From Kitasatospora sp. NBC_00240 (GTDB lineage Bacteria; Actinomycetota; Actinomycetes; Streptomycetales; Streptomycetaceae), in assembly GCF_026342405.1 (NCBI RefSeq), contig NZ_JAPEMU010000001.1:4836001-4900000 (forward strand): a stretch of DNA of 64,000 bases, read 5' to 3'. Of this stretch, positions 9,777 to 18,442 are shown piece after piece (positions within the stretch are counted from its first letter, which is position 1; the number at the start of each line of letters is the position of its first letter). The notes below the pieces were generated by a model, which ran no database searches, had not been told where the DNA came from, and worked only from the letters and a program-made list of their open reading frames with translations. Made by a program: the position numbers and the translations under genes.

Positions 9777-10616
9777 ATGGTCTTCAAGGGACGTGACCTC
9801 CACCCGGAACGATCCGCCCGGGACCTCTACGGCGCCGAGATCCGCCGGCACCGCCTGAGAGCGGACGGGATGTCGTTGGCGAGACTGGCGGCGATTCTGA
9901 ACTTCTCCAAGGCCCATCTGAGCCGGATCGAGACGGCCGAGTCCGCCCCGCCCCGGGGACTGTCCGAGAAGCTGGACGCCGTCTTCGGCACCGAGGGCCT
10001 GTTCATCGGGCTCTACCCGCTGGCACGGGCGCAGGAGTTCCCGGACAAGTACCGCCGGTTCATGGAGTTGGCCGCTCAGGCGCTGATCCACGAGAGCTGC
10101 ACGATCACCGTGCCGGGCTTGCTGCAGACACCCGACTTCGCCCGGGCCTCCCTGCGTTCCGGTGACCCGCACGCCACCGAACAGGAAATCAAGGACAAGC
10201 TCACCGCCCGCCTCAACCGCCAGCGGCGAGTGCACGGTGACGCCCCTGCACGGTACTGGTTCATCCTGGACGAGGCAGCTCTCCGCCGCCCGGTTGGTGG
10301 TCCGAATACGACGGCCACGCAGCTTGCAGCCCTGCTCGACGCCGGACGTCCGTCTCATATCACCATCCAGGTGCTGCCCTTCGCCGCCGGAGAACACGGC
10401 GAGATGGGCGGCTCGCTCACCTTGCTCACGCTGCCGACCCGAGCCACCGTGGCCTATCTGGAAGGCAGCCGCTCAGGGGTACTTGAGGACGACCCGGAGA
10501 GGGTAGCGAAGCTCCGGGAGTCATACGATCTGCTCAGGGCCCAGGCCCTGTCGCCCCGGGACTCGGCGGCGATGATCAGAGCGGCGATGGAGGACCACGA
10601 ACGCCATGCGACCTGA
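9777..10616 (+). CDS. XRE-family regulator with DUF5753 domain
   Basis: 279 aa. An N-terminal helix-turn-helix (about 20-75: MSLARLAAILNFSKAHLSRIE) is followed by the DUF5753 effector domain (about 90-270) with the typical TVPGLLQTPDFARA and HITIQVLPFAAGEHGEMGGS segments. In streptomycetes these proteins work with a small DUF397 partner encoded just downstream, often affecting development or antibiotic production. ATG 9777 follows GAAGGAG. The upstream in-frame extension is discarded. The stop overlaps the first DUF397 gene by 11 bases, so the two are coupled. Confidence 0.93.
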   Translation: MVFKGRDLHPERSARDLYGAEIRRHRLRADGMSLARLAAILNFSKAHLSRIETAESAPPRGLSEKLDAVFGTEGLFIGLYPLARAQEFPDKYRRFMELAAQALIHESCTITVPGLLQTPDFARASLRSGDPHATEQEIKDKLTARLNRQRRVHGDAPARYWFILDEAALRRPVGGPNTTATQLAALLDAGRPSHITIQVLPFAAGEHGEMGGSLTLLTLPTRATVAYLEGSRSGVLEDDPERVAKLRESYDLLRAQALSPRDSAAMIRAAMEDHERHAT

Positions 10617-10809
10617 CACGGAGCCCGCCCGCTGGCGCAAGAGCAGCCACAGCAACAACGACGGCGGCGACTGCATCGAGGTCGACGACGCCAACCCCGG
10701 CCGTGTCCGCGACTCCAAGGACCCCGACGGCCCCGTCCTGACCTTCACCCCCGAAGCCCTGCAGGCCTTCGTACGAGCCGCCGCCGCAGGAGAGTTCGGG
10801 ACCGTCTGA
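10606..10809 (+). CDS. DUF397 protein, copy 1
   Basis: 67 aa, a typical DUF397 protein: RWRKSSHSNNDGGDCIEV near the N terminus, then VRDSKDPDGPVLTFTPEA and a short C-terminal helix. DUF397 proteins are the usual partners of HTH/DUF5753 regulators and may act as their antagonists. The start overlaps the regulator's stop. Its C-terminal half is identical to copy 2 except at the penultimate position. Confidence 0.92.
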   Translation: MRPDTEPARWRKSSHSNNDGGDCIEVDDANPGRVRDSKDPDGPVLTFTPEALQAFVRAAAAGEFGTV

Positions 10810-10871
10810 ACTCATCACAGGCAACTACCCGCCGGCGACAATCAGAACGGCGATGGAGGTCCCTGAACGCC

Positions 10872-11075
10872 ATGCGCTCTCCTGCAGAACCCGCCCGCTG
10901 GCGGAAGAGTAGCTACAGCAACGGCGACGGCGGCGACTGCATCGAGGTCGACGACGCCAACCCCGGCCGTGTCCGCGACTCCAAGGACCCCGACGGCCCG
11001 GTCCTGACCTTCACCCCCGAAGCCCTGCAGGCCTTCGTACGAGCCGCCGCCGCAGGGGAGTTCGGCGCCGTCTGA
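10872..11075 (+). CDS. DUF397 protein, copy 2
   Basis: 67 aa paralogue of the preceding gene. It differs mainly in the first 20 residues (RSPAEPARWRKSSYSNGDGG) and in the last codons. It arose by a tandem duplication that also copied the last bases of the regulator gene, so its upstream region resembles the regulator's 3' end and no separate promoter is evident. Confidence 0.9.
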   Translation: MRSPAEPARWRKSSYSNGDGGDCIEVDDANPGRVRDSKDPDGPVLTFTPEALQAFVRAAAAGEFGAV

Positions 11076-11159
11076 GCGATCCGCGTTCCGGGGGTCTGCC
11101 GGCGGTGCCACCCCCGGCCGGCGTGGCGTGACATCACCCGGCGGGGATTGGCGCAGGCC

Positions 11160-11335
11160 TGGTGCCACATGGCACCACGTGGCACCACGGAAGGCCAACG
11201 GGGCGCGACCGACACACGTGGCACCACATTCACCCGGACAGGTGCCAGACTATTTCCGCAGGTCAGACCCATGCCTGCCGAATCCGTGGCGATGATGTCA
11301 TGCCGGGGCTTGCATGTGGCGCCACCGTGGTGCCA
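11160..11335 (+). promoter_or_regulatory. Array of TGGCACCA-type operators
   Basis: Copies of TGGCACCA or its complement TGGTGCCA lie at 11160, 11170, 11180, 11219 and 11328. Variants are AGGTGCCA at 11240 and TGGCGCCA at 11317. Spacings of 10, 10, 21 and 11 bases keep most copies on one helix face. The last ends 10 bases before the regulator's ATG. This is the expected target layout for an autoregulating ribbon-helix-helix protein. Confidence 0.75.
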
Positions 11336-11345
11336 CTATGGCGTC

Positions 11346-11864
11346 ATGGACCTCACCCCGTATGTCGACACCCTTCGCCGTGAACTCGCGGTGGCCGCCG
11401 AGGCCGGCGGCGACGAAGCCCGCGCGCTGGCCGAGAGGCTCACCGCTCCGCTGGAGTCGGCAACCCGGTTGACCATGCTCAACGTGCTCTCCGCCGCCAT
11501 GGACGAGATCACCCGGGAGCTGGCCCCCGGCTCGGTGGACGTCCGGCTGCGAGGGCTCGACCCGGACTTCGTGGTGACGCTGCCGCCCACCGAGGGCGGT
11601 GTCCCGGCGGGGCCGGCCGCACCCGTCGAACCGCTCCGGGCGCAGGCGCCCGCCGAGGGCGACGAGAGCGGCACCGCCCGGGTCAACCTGCGCCTGCCGG
11701 CCCATCTCAAGGCGCGCGCGGAGGAGGCCGCAGGCCACGAGGGCCTGTCGGTCAACGCCTGGCTGGTGCGGGCCGTGGCGACCGCGGTCGAGGGCGGCGC
11801 CCGGCCGCGCACGACGGAGAAGAGCCAGCAGCTCGGCCAGAGCTTCACGGGCTGGGTGCGCTGA
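11346..11864 (+). CDS. Ribbon-helix-helix (HicB/Arc-like) regulator
   Basis: 172 aa. The C-terminal part (about 115-150, RVNLRLPAHLKARAEEAAGH then LSVNAWLVRAV) is a ribbon-helix-helix DNA-binding unit as in CopG, Arc or the HicB antitoxin's DNA-binding part. The N-terminal 100 residues are helical and unassigned, and no HicA toxin gene is nearby. It begins a four-gene set with a DUF4097 protein and an ABC exporter, and sits behind the operator array, so autoregulation of the set is likely. ATG 11346 has no clear Shine-Dalgarno, so a leaderless transcript or an earlier start is possible. Confidence 0.8.
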   Translation: MDLTPYVDTLRRELAVAAEAGGDEARALAERLTAPLESATRLTMLNVLSAAMDEITRELAPGSVDVRLRGLDPDFVVTLPPTEGGVPAGPAAPVEPLRAQAPAEGDESGTARVNLRLPAHLKARAEEAAGHEGLSVNAWLVRAVATAVEGGARPRTTEKSQQLGQSFTGWVR

Positions 11865-11947
11865 CTGCACCCCCGCCCGCCCCACTTCACCCTTCACCAC
11901 GTCCCACCAGCGGGGACGCCCCACGGACTCATGAGGACGGTACTGCC

Positions 11948-12793
11948 ATGCCTTCTTTCGACACTCCAGACCCGATCTCGGCCGTCGCGCACGTGGAGGC
12001 CGGCTCCATCCAGTTCACCGCGGGCGACCGCGCCGACACCGTCGTCGAGGTGCGGGCGCGCGACCCGAAGCGGGACCAGGACGTCCGGGCGGCCGACCAG
12101 ACCGAGATCACGTACTCGGGCGGCACCCTGACCGTCCGGACGCCCAAGCAGCGCTACCTGTTCGGCCGGACCGGCACCGTGGACGTGACGGTCGAGCTGC
12201 CCACCGGGTCACGCGTCGACGTGACGGGCTCCTGGGCCCAGGTGCTCGGCGAGGGGCGGCTCGGCGAGGTCCGGGTGAAGACCTCGTCCGGTGACGTGCG
12301 GCTCGACACGACCGGGCCGCTGAAGCTGACCGCCTCGCACGGCTCCATCACGGTGGACCGGATCGAGGGCGCGGCCGAGATCACCACCAGCTCCGGCAGC
12401 CTGCGGGTCGGGCTCGTCGAGGGTTCCGCCGTCCTGAAGAACTCGCACGGCTCCACGACCGTGGGCGCGGCGGTCGGGGAGCTGCGGGTGAGCGGCGCCA
12501 ACGGCGACATCAGCATCACGCGCGCCGAGGGCTCGGTGGTCGCCACCACCGCGCACGGCACCCTGCGGGTGGGCGAGGTGGCCCGCGGCACCGTCCAATT
12601 GGAGACCTCCTACGGCGCCATCGAGGTCGGCGTCCGCAAGGGCACGGCCGCCTGGCTCGACGTCAGTTCCGGCTCCGGCCAGGTGCGCAACACGCTCAGC
12701 GCGTCCGAGAGCCCGGAGGAGAGCGAGGACACCGTCCAGGTCCGCGCCCGCACCCGGCACGGCAACATCGACATCCTGCGCACCAAGGCCTGA
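11948..12793 (+). CDS. DUF4097 beta-repeat protein
   Basis: 281 aa, rich in repeated beta strands of the form TSSGDVRLDTTGPLKLTASH and TSSGSLRVGLVEGSAVLKNS, as in the DUF4097 (adhesin-like) family. No signal peptide or membrane segment is seen, so it is probably cytosolic. Function is unknown. It lies 83 bases after the ribbon-helix-helix gene and 69 bases before the ABC ATPase, so it probably shares their operon. ATG 11948 follows GAGGAC. Confidence 0.85.
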   Translation: MPSFDTPDPISAVAHVEAGSIQFTAGDRADTVVEVRARDPKRDQDVRAADQTEITYSGGTLTVRTPKQRYLFGRTGTVDVTVELPTGSRVDVTGSWAQVLGEGRLGEVRVKTSSGDVRLDTTGPLKLTASHGSITVDRIEGAAEITTSSGSLRVGLVEGSAVLKNSHGSTTVGAAVGELRVSGANGDISITRAEGSVVATTAHGTLRVGEVARGTVQLETSYGAIEVGVRKGTAAWLDVSSGSGQVRNTLSASESPEESEDTVQVRARTRHGNIDILRTKA

Positions 12794-12862
12794 CCCCGGT
12801 AGTTCCCGCTCCGAATCGCCCACTCCCCCCAGCCGCCCCAGCCTTCGAAAAGGGAGGGCCAC

Positions 12863-13873
12863 ATGCCTTCTTCTGTCATGCCCACGCCCAGGACCTCGGA
12901 CGCTCACCCGGCGCCCGCCGCCGTGTCCGCCGTCGGCCTGCGCAAGTCCTACGGCGACAAGACCGTGCTCGACGGGATCGACCTGCGCATCCCGGCCGGG
13001 TCCGTGTTCGCCCTGCTCGGCCCGAACGGCGCCGGCAAGACCACCGCCGTCAAGATCCTCTCCACCCTGATCACCGCCGACGGCGGCCAGGCCCAGGTCG
13101 CGGGCCACGATCTCGCCGCCGCTCCCCAGGCGGTGCGCGCCGCGATCGGCGTCACCGGCCAGTTCTCCGCCGTCGACGGCCTGATCACCGGCGAGGAGAA
13201 CATGCTTCTGATGGCGGACCTGCACCACCTGTCGAAGGCCGAGGGGCGGCGGGTCGCCGCCGACCTGCTGGAGCGCTTCGACCTCACCGACGCGGCGAAG
13301 AAGCCCGCCTCCACCTACTCCGGCGGTATGAAACGCCGCCTGGACATCGCCATGACCCTGGTCGGCGACCCGCGGATCATCTTCCTGGACGAGCCGACCA
13401 CCGGCCTGGACCCCCGCAGCCGCCACACCATGTGGCAGATCATCCGCGACCTGGTCGCCGGCGGCGTCACCGTCTTCCTCACCACCCAGTACCTGGAGGA
13501 GGCCGACGAACTCGCCGACCGCATCGCGGTGCTGAACGACGGCAGGATCGCCGCCGAGGGCACCGCCGACGAACTGAAGCGCCTCATCCCCGGCGGCCAC
13601 GTCCGCCTGCGCTTCACCGACCCCGCCGGCTACCGCACCGCGGCCGTCGCCCTGGGCGAAGTGACCCACGACGACGAGTCGCTGACGCTGCAGATCCCGA
13701 GCGACGGCAGCCAGCGCGACCTGCGCGCCGTCCTCGACCGGCTGGACTCCGCCGGCGTCGAGGCCGACGAACTGACCGTCCACACCCCCGACCTCGACGA
13801 CGTGTTCTTCGCCCTGACCGGCGGCACCGCCGCGCCGGGCCCGACCGACCAGCCCAAGGAGAACGTCCGATGA
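12863..13873 (+). CDS. DrrA-family ABC exporter ATPase
   Basis: 336 aa. Walker A GPNGAGKTT, signature YSGGMKRRLDIAM, Walker B RIIFLDEPTTGLDP and switch-type TTQYLEEAD are all present. A C-terminal accessory domain (about 235-320), as in DrrA-type drug ATPases, follows. It overlaps the permease by 4 bases (ATGA), so the two are coupled. The substrate is not evident; the family exports antibiotics and lipids. ATG 12863 follows AAAAGGGAGG. Confidence 0.95.
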   Translation: MPSSVMPTPRTSDAHPAPAAVSAVGLRKSYGDKTVLDGIDLRIPAGSVFALLGPNGAGKTTAVKILSTLITADGGQAQVAGHDLAAAPQAVRAAIGVTGQFSAVDGLITGEENMLLMADLHHLSKAEGRRVAADLLERFDLTDAAKKPASTYSGGMKRRLDIAMTLVGDPRIIFLDEPTTGLDPRSRHTMWQIIRDLVAGGVTVFLTTQYLEEADELADRIAVLNDGRIAAEGTADELKRLIPGGHVRLRFTDPAGYRTAAVALGEVTHDDESLTLQIPSDGSQRDLRAVLDRLDSAGVEADELTVHTPDLDDVFFALTGGTAAPGPTDQPKENVR

Positions 13874-14661
13874 GCTCCCTCTCCCTCGCCGTCCGCGACT
13901 CGTCCACGATGCTGCGCCGGAACCTCCTGCACGCGCGCCGCTACCCGTCGCTCACCCTGAACCTGCTGCTCACCCCGATCGTCCTGCTGCTGCTGTTCGT
14001 CTACGTCTTCGGCGACGTGATGAGCGCGGGCATCGGCGGCGGCGGCGCCGACCGCTCGCAGTACATCGCCTATCTCGTCCCGGGCATCCTGCTGATGACC
14101 ATCGGCGGCACCCTGGTCGGCACCGCGGTGTCGGTCTCCAACGACATGACCGAGGGCATCATCGCCCGCTTCCGCACCATGGCGATCCACCGCGGCTCGG
14201 TGCTCGTCGGACACGTGGTCGGCAGCGTGCTGCAGGCGCTCGTCAGCGTGGTGCTGGTCGGCGCGGTCGGCGTGGCCATCGGGTTCCGGTCCACCGACGC
14301 CACCGTCCTGGAGTGGGTCGCCGCGTTCGGGCTGCTCGCCCTGTTCGCCCTGGCGTTCACCTGGATCGCGGTCGGGATGGGCATGGTCAGCCCGAGCGCC
14401 GAGGCGGCGAGCAACAACGCGCTGCCGCTGATCTTCCTGCCGCTGATCTCCAGCGCCTTCGTCCCGGTCGACGCGATGCCGGGCTGGTTCCAGCCCGTCG
14501 CCCAGTACCAGCCGTTCACCCCCGCCATCGAAACCCTCCGCGGCCTGCTGCTCGGCACCCCGATCGGCGACAACTGGTGGATCACCGTCCTCTGGTGCCT
14601 CGGCCTGGCGGCACTCGGCTACCGCTGGTCGAAGTCGGTCTTCGACCGCGACCCGAAGTGA
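13870..14661 (+). CDS. ABC-2 type exporter permease (DrrB-like)
   Basis: 263 aa with six hydrophobic segments. It carries the ABC-2 hallmarks VPGILLMTIGGTLVGTAVSVSNDMTEGI and the C-terminal LPLIFLPLISSAFVPVDAMPGWFQPVAQYQPFTP. It forms the membrane channel for the ATPase before it. The start codon overlaps the ATPase stop. It is the last gene of the ribbon-helix-helix/DUF4097/ABC set. The next 118 bases hold no gene. Confidence 0.95.
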   Translation: MSSLSLAVRDSSTMLRRNLLHARRYPSLTLNLLLTPIVLLLLFVYVFGDVMSAGIGGGGADRSQYIAYLVPGILLMTIGGTLVGTAVSVSNDMTEGIIARFRTMAIHRGSVLVGHVVGSVLQALVSVVLVGAVGVAIGFRSTDATVLEWVAAFGLLALFALAFTWIAVGMGMVSPSAEAASNNALPLIFLPLISSAFVPVDAMPGWFQPVAQYQPFTPAIETLRGLLLGTPIGDNWWITVLWCLGLAALGYRWSKSVFDRDPK

Positions 14662-14779
14662 CGGCGGGCTCTGCCCCCCGCGACTCGCCCCGCCCCCGGG
14701 CGGCGTACCCCGGCACCCGCCGGCGGACGCCGCCCGTCGGCCTGCCCCGGCACCCGGCGCGGAGCCGGCGGCTCCCCCG

Positions 14780-15055
14780 TCAGCCGGCCCGGTGGTACCT
14801 GCTGCCGTCCCTGGTGCGCACGAGCAGGTGCGCCTCGACCAGGTAGCGGCGCAGGGCGGAGTAGTCGTCGTGGACGGTGAGCAGGGCCTCGTTCACCTCG
14901 CGCTCGGTGTAGTCCCGGCCGGGCTGGAAGAGGGTCTGGGCGAGGTGCGTGAGCAACTGGTCGCGGCGGGCCGCCTTGCGGGGGATCGTCGTCAGCCGGC
15001 CCTGGCTGAAGAGGCTCTCCACCCCGCGTGAGCTGCTGTTCTCATGGTCGGACAT
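14780..15055 (-). CDS. DUF2087 domain protein
   Basis: 91 aa. Residues 25-90 (TIPRKAARRDQLLTHLAQTL then YTEREVNEALLTVHDDYSAL and RTRDGSRYHR) match the DUF2087 fold, a small winged-helix-like domain usually found as a transcription-associated protein or fused to ArsR-type regulators. It stands alone here, 58 bases downstream of the Uma2 gene on the same strand. Confidence 0.8.
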   Translation of the reverse strand: MSDHENSSSRGVESLFSQGRLTTIPRKAARRDQLLTHLAQTLFQPGRDYTEREVNEALLTVHDDYSALRRYLVEAHLLVRTRDGSRYHRAG

Positions 15056-15113
15056 GGTGGCAGCCTCCCCTGCCGGGCGGTCGGGGGCAAGGAGATTTCG
15101 GGCGGCGCCGGCC

Positions 15114-15710
15114 TCAGCGGGGGCCGCCGGTGACGTCGGGGCCGATCACGAATCCCTTGGCGGGCCCCTCCGGGACGATCGCCTCCTCGCCGTACGGCGT
15201 GCGGACCGAACTCGCGTAGCTGCCCCTGGCGGGGTCGGGGCCGGAGAGGACGGTGACCGAGCCGCCGTCGTCGAAGTCGTCGATGATCACGTAGACCGGG
15301 ATGCCCGCCGTGGCGTACGCGCGGTGCTTGCGGACCAGGTCGCGCTTGCGGCTCTCGCTGCCGGGCGACACGGTCTCGACGACCAGCGCCACACCGGCTG
15401 CCGGGACACCGAAGCCGTCGGGGTCCCCGATCTCCGCCAGGTCGTCGGGGGCGACGAAGACGTCCGGGACGAACACCTTGTGACCGTGGATGACGTTGCC
15501 GGCGCTCGCGGGACCATGACCGGTGCCGCCCAGGTGGTCGAGCAAGGATCCGCGGAGCCGCCGGTTGACGGTGAAGTGCCGGACCGCGCCGATGGGCGAC
15601 AGTTCGACGGCCTCGCCGATGATCTCCGCCCGGAAGCCCTCCGGGACGTCCATGGACTTCCACACCTGCCACAACGCCTGGTCCAGGTCCACGACGATCT
15701 CCTCGGCCAC
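15114..15710 (-). CDS. Uma2 family (DUF820) endonuclease-fold protein
   Basis: 198 aa. Segments FRAEIIGEAVELSPIGAVRH, VFVPDVFVAP, VALVVETVSPGSESRKRDLV and YVIIDDF are the PD-(D/E)XK-like Uma2 core, with the acid pair and lysine region recognisable. Cellular role is unknown; the family is amplified in streptomycetes. I chose GTG 15710 because GAAGGA lies 7 bases upstream. A longer form starting at 15812 would overlap the kinase stop (GTGA) but has poor spacing and a non-conserved head. Confidence 0.85.
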   Translation of the reverse strand: MAEEIVVDLDQALWQVWKSMDVPEGFRAEIIGEAVELSPIGAVRHFTVNRRLRGSLLDHLGGTGHGPASAGNVIHGHKVFVPDVFVAPDDLAEIGDPDGFGVPAAGVALVVETVSPGSESRKRDLVRKHRAYATAGIPVYVIIDDFDDGGSVTVLSGPDPARGSYASSVRTPYGEEAIVPEGPAKGFVIGPDVTGGPR

Positions 15711-15808
15711 GGGCGCGTCCTTCGGGACGCCCCGAAGCCGTGGCCGTACCGTCGCACACGATAACCGGCCGACGGGTGCCGTCCGGGCCCGTTCACCCTC
15801 CCGGGTGG

Positions 15809-17371
15809 TCACCGCTGGCGCGGGATCTCCATCCGGAAGACCGCGCCGTCGCCCGGGGCGCTGTGCAGGGTGAGGGTGCCGCCGTGGGCGTGGGTGAGGG
15901 CGGTGGCGATGGCGAGGCCGAGGCCCGCGCCGCCGCCGTCGTTGCGGCTGCGGGAGGCGTCGACGCGGTAGAAGCGGTCGAAGACGCGTTCGGCCTGGTC
16001 ACGGGTGAGGCCGGGGCCGGAGTCGGCGACCTCCAGCAGGCAGTCGCCCTGGGCGGTGCCGACGCCGATCCGGACGGGGGTGCCGGGCGGGGTGTGCTTG
16101 ACGGCGTTGCCGACCAGGTTGGTGACGACCTGCCGCAGCCGGGCCTCGTCGCCGAGGACGGGGGCGGCCCCGGGGGCGCCGTGGCCGGCCGGGCCGGTGA
16201 GCGCCACCGGGCGGGAGGGGTCGAGGGCGGTGAGGTCGTGCAGGGCGTCGGCGGCCAGGGTGCGCAGGTCCATCGGGGCCAGGTCGAGCGGGCGTTCCTC
16301 GTCCAGCCGGGCGAGCACCAGGAGGTCCTCGACCAGGGTGCCCATCCGGACGGCCTCGCTCTCGATCCGGGTCATGGTGCGGGTGACGTCGGCGGGGGTG
16401 GGCAGGGCGCCCATCCGGTAGAGCTCGGCGAAGCCGCGGATGCCGGCGAGCGGGGTGCGCAGCTCGTGCGAGGCGTCGGCTACGAAGCGCCGCATCCGGG
16501 CCTCCGACTCGGCGCGGGCCGCGAAGGCCGCCTCGATCTGGGTGAGCATCCCGTTGAGGGCGGCGGAGAGCCGGCCGACCTCGGTGCGGGTGGAGAGCTC
16601 CGGCATCCGGTGCGACAGTTCGCCGGAGGCGATCCGGGCGGCGCCCTTCTCGATGCCGCGCAGCTGCCGCAGCCCGGCCCGGACGGCGAAGAAGCCGAGG
16701 GCGGCGATCAGCAGCAGGACGACTCCGCCGATCGCGAGGAAGGAGGCGCGCAGCTTGCCGACGGTGGCGTCGACCTCCTCCCGGGAGACCGCGACCAGCA
16801 GGTACGAGGCGTTCGGCGCGGCGAACTCGCTGCCGGCGGCCTGGCGCTGCAGCGGCAGGACGACGGCCCGCCAGGAGCCGCGGCCGCGGGTGTCGGGCAG
16901 GTCGAAGGCCACCTGCGGGTCGGTGGTCGCGGGGTCGAGGCGGCCCAGCTCCGGGGCCGGGTCGGACTCGGTGAGCGGCTGGCGGACGACCTGCTGCACC
17001 TTGCCCTCGGCGGACAGGTACAGGACGGTGTACTGGCTCGGCAGCGCGGCCAGCAGCGGCAGTGCCCGCTTCCCGGCGACGGCCGGCGGCTGCCCCTTGT
17101 CGCCCCAGGTCTGGCGCCCGGCGGCGCGGTGCGACAGCGGCTCGGCGAAGCGTTGGAGCTGCTCGTCCAGGCGTTGCTCGAGCTGGTGCCGGACGGTACC
17201 GAGGACCATGGTGTCGCTGACCGCAAGCCCCGTGGTGACCAGTAGCAGGGCGAGCACCAGCAGCCGGGCGCGCAGCGACAGCCGGGCCGTCAGGGAGCCG
17301 GGCCGGGGCAGTCGGAGCCGGCCCGGCGGGCGCGGGCCGGGTCGGGGGCGGAACAGGTCGGGCCGGGGCAT
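15809..17371 (-). CDS. Membrane sensor histidine kinase
   Basis: 520 aa. An Arg/Pro-rich N terminus precedes TM1 (about 38-58). An extracellular sensor region follows (about 60-210), then TM2 (AIGGVVLLLIAALGFFAV), a HAMP domain, a HisKA domain with His302 in DASHELRTPLAGIRGFAELY, and a HATPase_c domain (VTNLVGNAVKHTPPG, DSGPGLTRDQAERVFDRFYR). It pairs with the OmpR-type regulator 10 bases upstream. This TcrY/CseC-like layout beside a MacAB-like exporter suggests an envelope-stress or antimicrobial signal (inference). Confidence 0.95.
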   Translation of the reverse strand: MPRPDLFRPRPGPRPPGRLRLPRPGSLTARLSLRARLLVLALLLVTTGLAVSDTMVLGTVRHQLEQRLDEQLQRFAEPLSHRAAGRQTWGDKGQPPAVAGKRALPLLAALPSQYTVLYLSAEGKVQQVVRQPLTESDPAPELGRLDPATTDPQVAFDLPDTRGRGSWRAVVLPLQRQAAGSEFAAPNASYLLVAVSREEVDATVGKLRASFLAIGGVVLLLIAALGFFAVRAGLRQLRGIEKGAARIASGELSHRMPELSTRTEVGRLSAALNGMLTQIEAAFAARAESEARMRRFVADASHELRTPLAGIRGFAELYRMGALPTPADVTRTMTRIESEAVRMGTLVEDLLVLARLDEERPLDLAPMDLRTLAADALHDLTALDPSRPVALTGPAGHGAPGAAPVLGDEARLRQVVTNLVGNAVKHTPPGTPVRIGVGTAQGDCLLEVADSGPGLTRDQAERVFDRFYRVDASRSRNDGGGAGLGLAIATALTHAHGGTLTLHSAPGDGAVFRMEIPRQR

Positions 17372-17381
17372 CCGAGCGTGG

Positions 17382-18200
17382 TCAGTTCTGCGGCGGCCGG
17401 CGCAGGGCGTAGCCGATGCCGCGGACGGTGTGGATCAGCTTGGGCCCGTGCACCGGCCCGGAGTCGAGCTTGCGGCGCAGGTAGGAGATGTACGACTCGA
17501 CGATGGAGAGGTCGCCGCCGAAGTCGTACGCCCAGACGTGGTCCAGGATCTGCGCCTTGGAGACCACCCGGCCGACGTTGGCCATCAGGTAGTGCAGCAG
17601 CTTGAACTCGGTCGGCGAGAGCGAGACCGGGGTGCCGGCCCGGGTGACCTCGTGGGCCACCGGGTCGAGGGTGAGGTCGGCGACCACCAGGCGCCCGTCC
17701 TCGGCGGGGCCGCCGGCCCGGCGCAGGATGGCGCGGATCCGGGCGATCAGCTCCTCCAGGCTGAAGGGCTTGGTGACGTAGTCGTCCGCGCCGACGGCCA
17801 GGCCCTGGACCTTGTCGCCGACGCCGTCCTTGGCGGTGAGGAAGAGCACCGGCAGGTGGTCGCCGGTGTGCGCGGGCCCGGCTATCCGGTCGCGCCGGGT
17901 CTGCTCGCGCAGCCGCTCGACGACGGTGAAGCCGTCGAGGTCCGGGAGCATCACGTCCAGCACCACCAGGTCGGGGCGTTCGGCGGCCACGGCGGCGAGG
18001 GCTTCCTCGCCGTTCGCGGCGGAGGAGACCCGGAAGCCGGAGAACCGCAGCGAGGCCGAGAGCAGCTCGCGGATGTTCGGTTCGTCGTCGACGACCAGGA
18101 GGAAGGCTTCACCCGAGGTACCGGCGCTGGCCGCGATCCCTGATGTCGACACGATCCCTTGCACGGCTGTTCCGCCTCCCGGTCGGACGATGACACTCAT
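17382..18200 (-). CDS. OmpR-family response regulator
   Basis: 272 aa. A receiver domain (about 33-160) has the acidic pair DDEPN, phospho-acceptor Asp82 in VVLDVMLPDLDG, and the Lys of TKPFSLEELIARI. A winged-helix DNA-binding domain (about 175-270) ends in VRGIGYALRR. The N-terminal 30 residues are a variable extension, so a later start is possible; no strong Shine-Dalgarno precedes ATG 18200. It is co-transcribed with the kinase. Confidence 0.95.
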   Translation of the reverse strand: MSVIVRPGGGTAVQGIVSTSGIAASAGTSGEAFLLVVDDEPNIRELLSASLRFSGFRVSSAANGEEALAAVAAERPDLVVLDVMLPDLDGFTVVERLREQTRRDRIAGPAHTGDHLPVLFLTAKDGVGDKVQGLAVGADDYVTKPFSLEELIARIRAILRRAGGPAEDGRLVVADLTLDPVAHEVTRAGTPVSLSPTEFKLLHYLMANVGRVVSKAQILDHVWAYDFGGDLSIVESYISYLRRKLDSGPVHGPKLIHTVRGIGYALRRPPQN

Positions 18201-18391
18201 CGGACGATAGCCCTGGGAGGCTATGCGTGGTTGATGAATGTTGGATTAACCAGCTTAACCGGGGGGGGATTTCTCGGGGCAAGGGCCCTTCGCCCTCGAA
18301 CGCCCGCCCGACGGGCCCCGGGCGCCCGTCCCCCGGCGAGGGGGCGGCCCGGCAACCCGGCGGTCCAGGACGACGACCGGCGGGCAGAAAG

Positions 18392-18424
18392 ACGGCCCGG
18401 CCGGCGGGGTGCCGGCCGGGCCGT
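18392..18424 (-). terminator. Terminator of the MacAB-like operon
   Basis: A perfect 14-bp stem (18392-18405 with 18411-18424) has a 5-base loop and is followed on the minus strand by CTTTCT. It lies just downstream of the accessory protein's stop at 18443. Confidence 0.8.
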
Positions 18425-18442
18425 GGTCCGGAGGCCGCGGGG

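Larger units (their letters stand above)
10573..11085 (+). repeat. 266-bp tandem duplication covering DUF397
   Basis: The block starting near 10573 (tail of the regulator gene plus DUF397) recurs at an offset of 266 bases, starting near 10839. The pre-start segments AACGCCATGCG are shared at 10600 and 10866, and the coding parts are nearly identical through about 11070. The duplication therefore included a piece of the regulator's 3' end. Confidence 0.85.

Noticed and set aside
11346..11864. HicA/HicB toxin-antitoxin pair
   Set aside because: Only the ribbon-helix-helix half is present. The neighbours are DUF4097 and ABC genes, with no HicA-like toxin.
15711..15812. Longer Uma2 start overlapping the kinase stop (GTGA)
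   Set aside because: The internal GTG at 15710 has a well-spaced GAAGGA, and the extra 34 residues are unlike the family.
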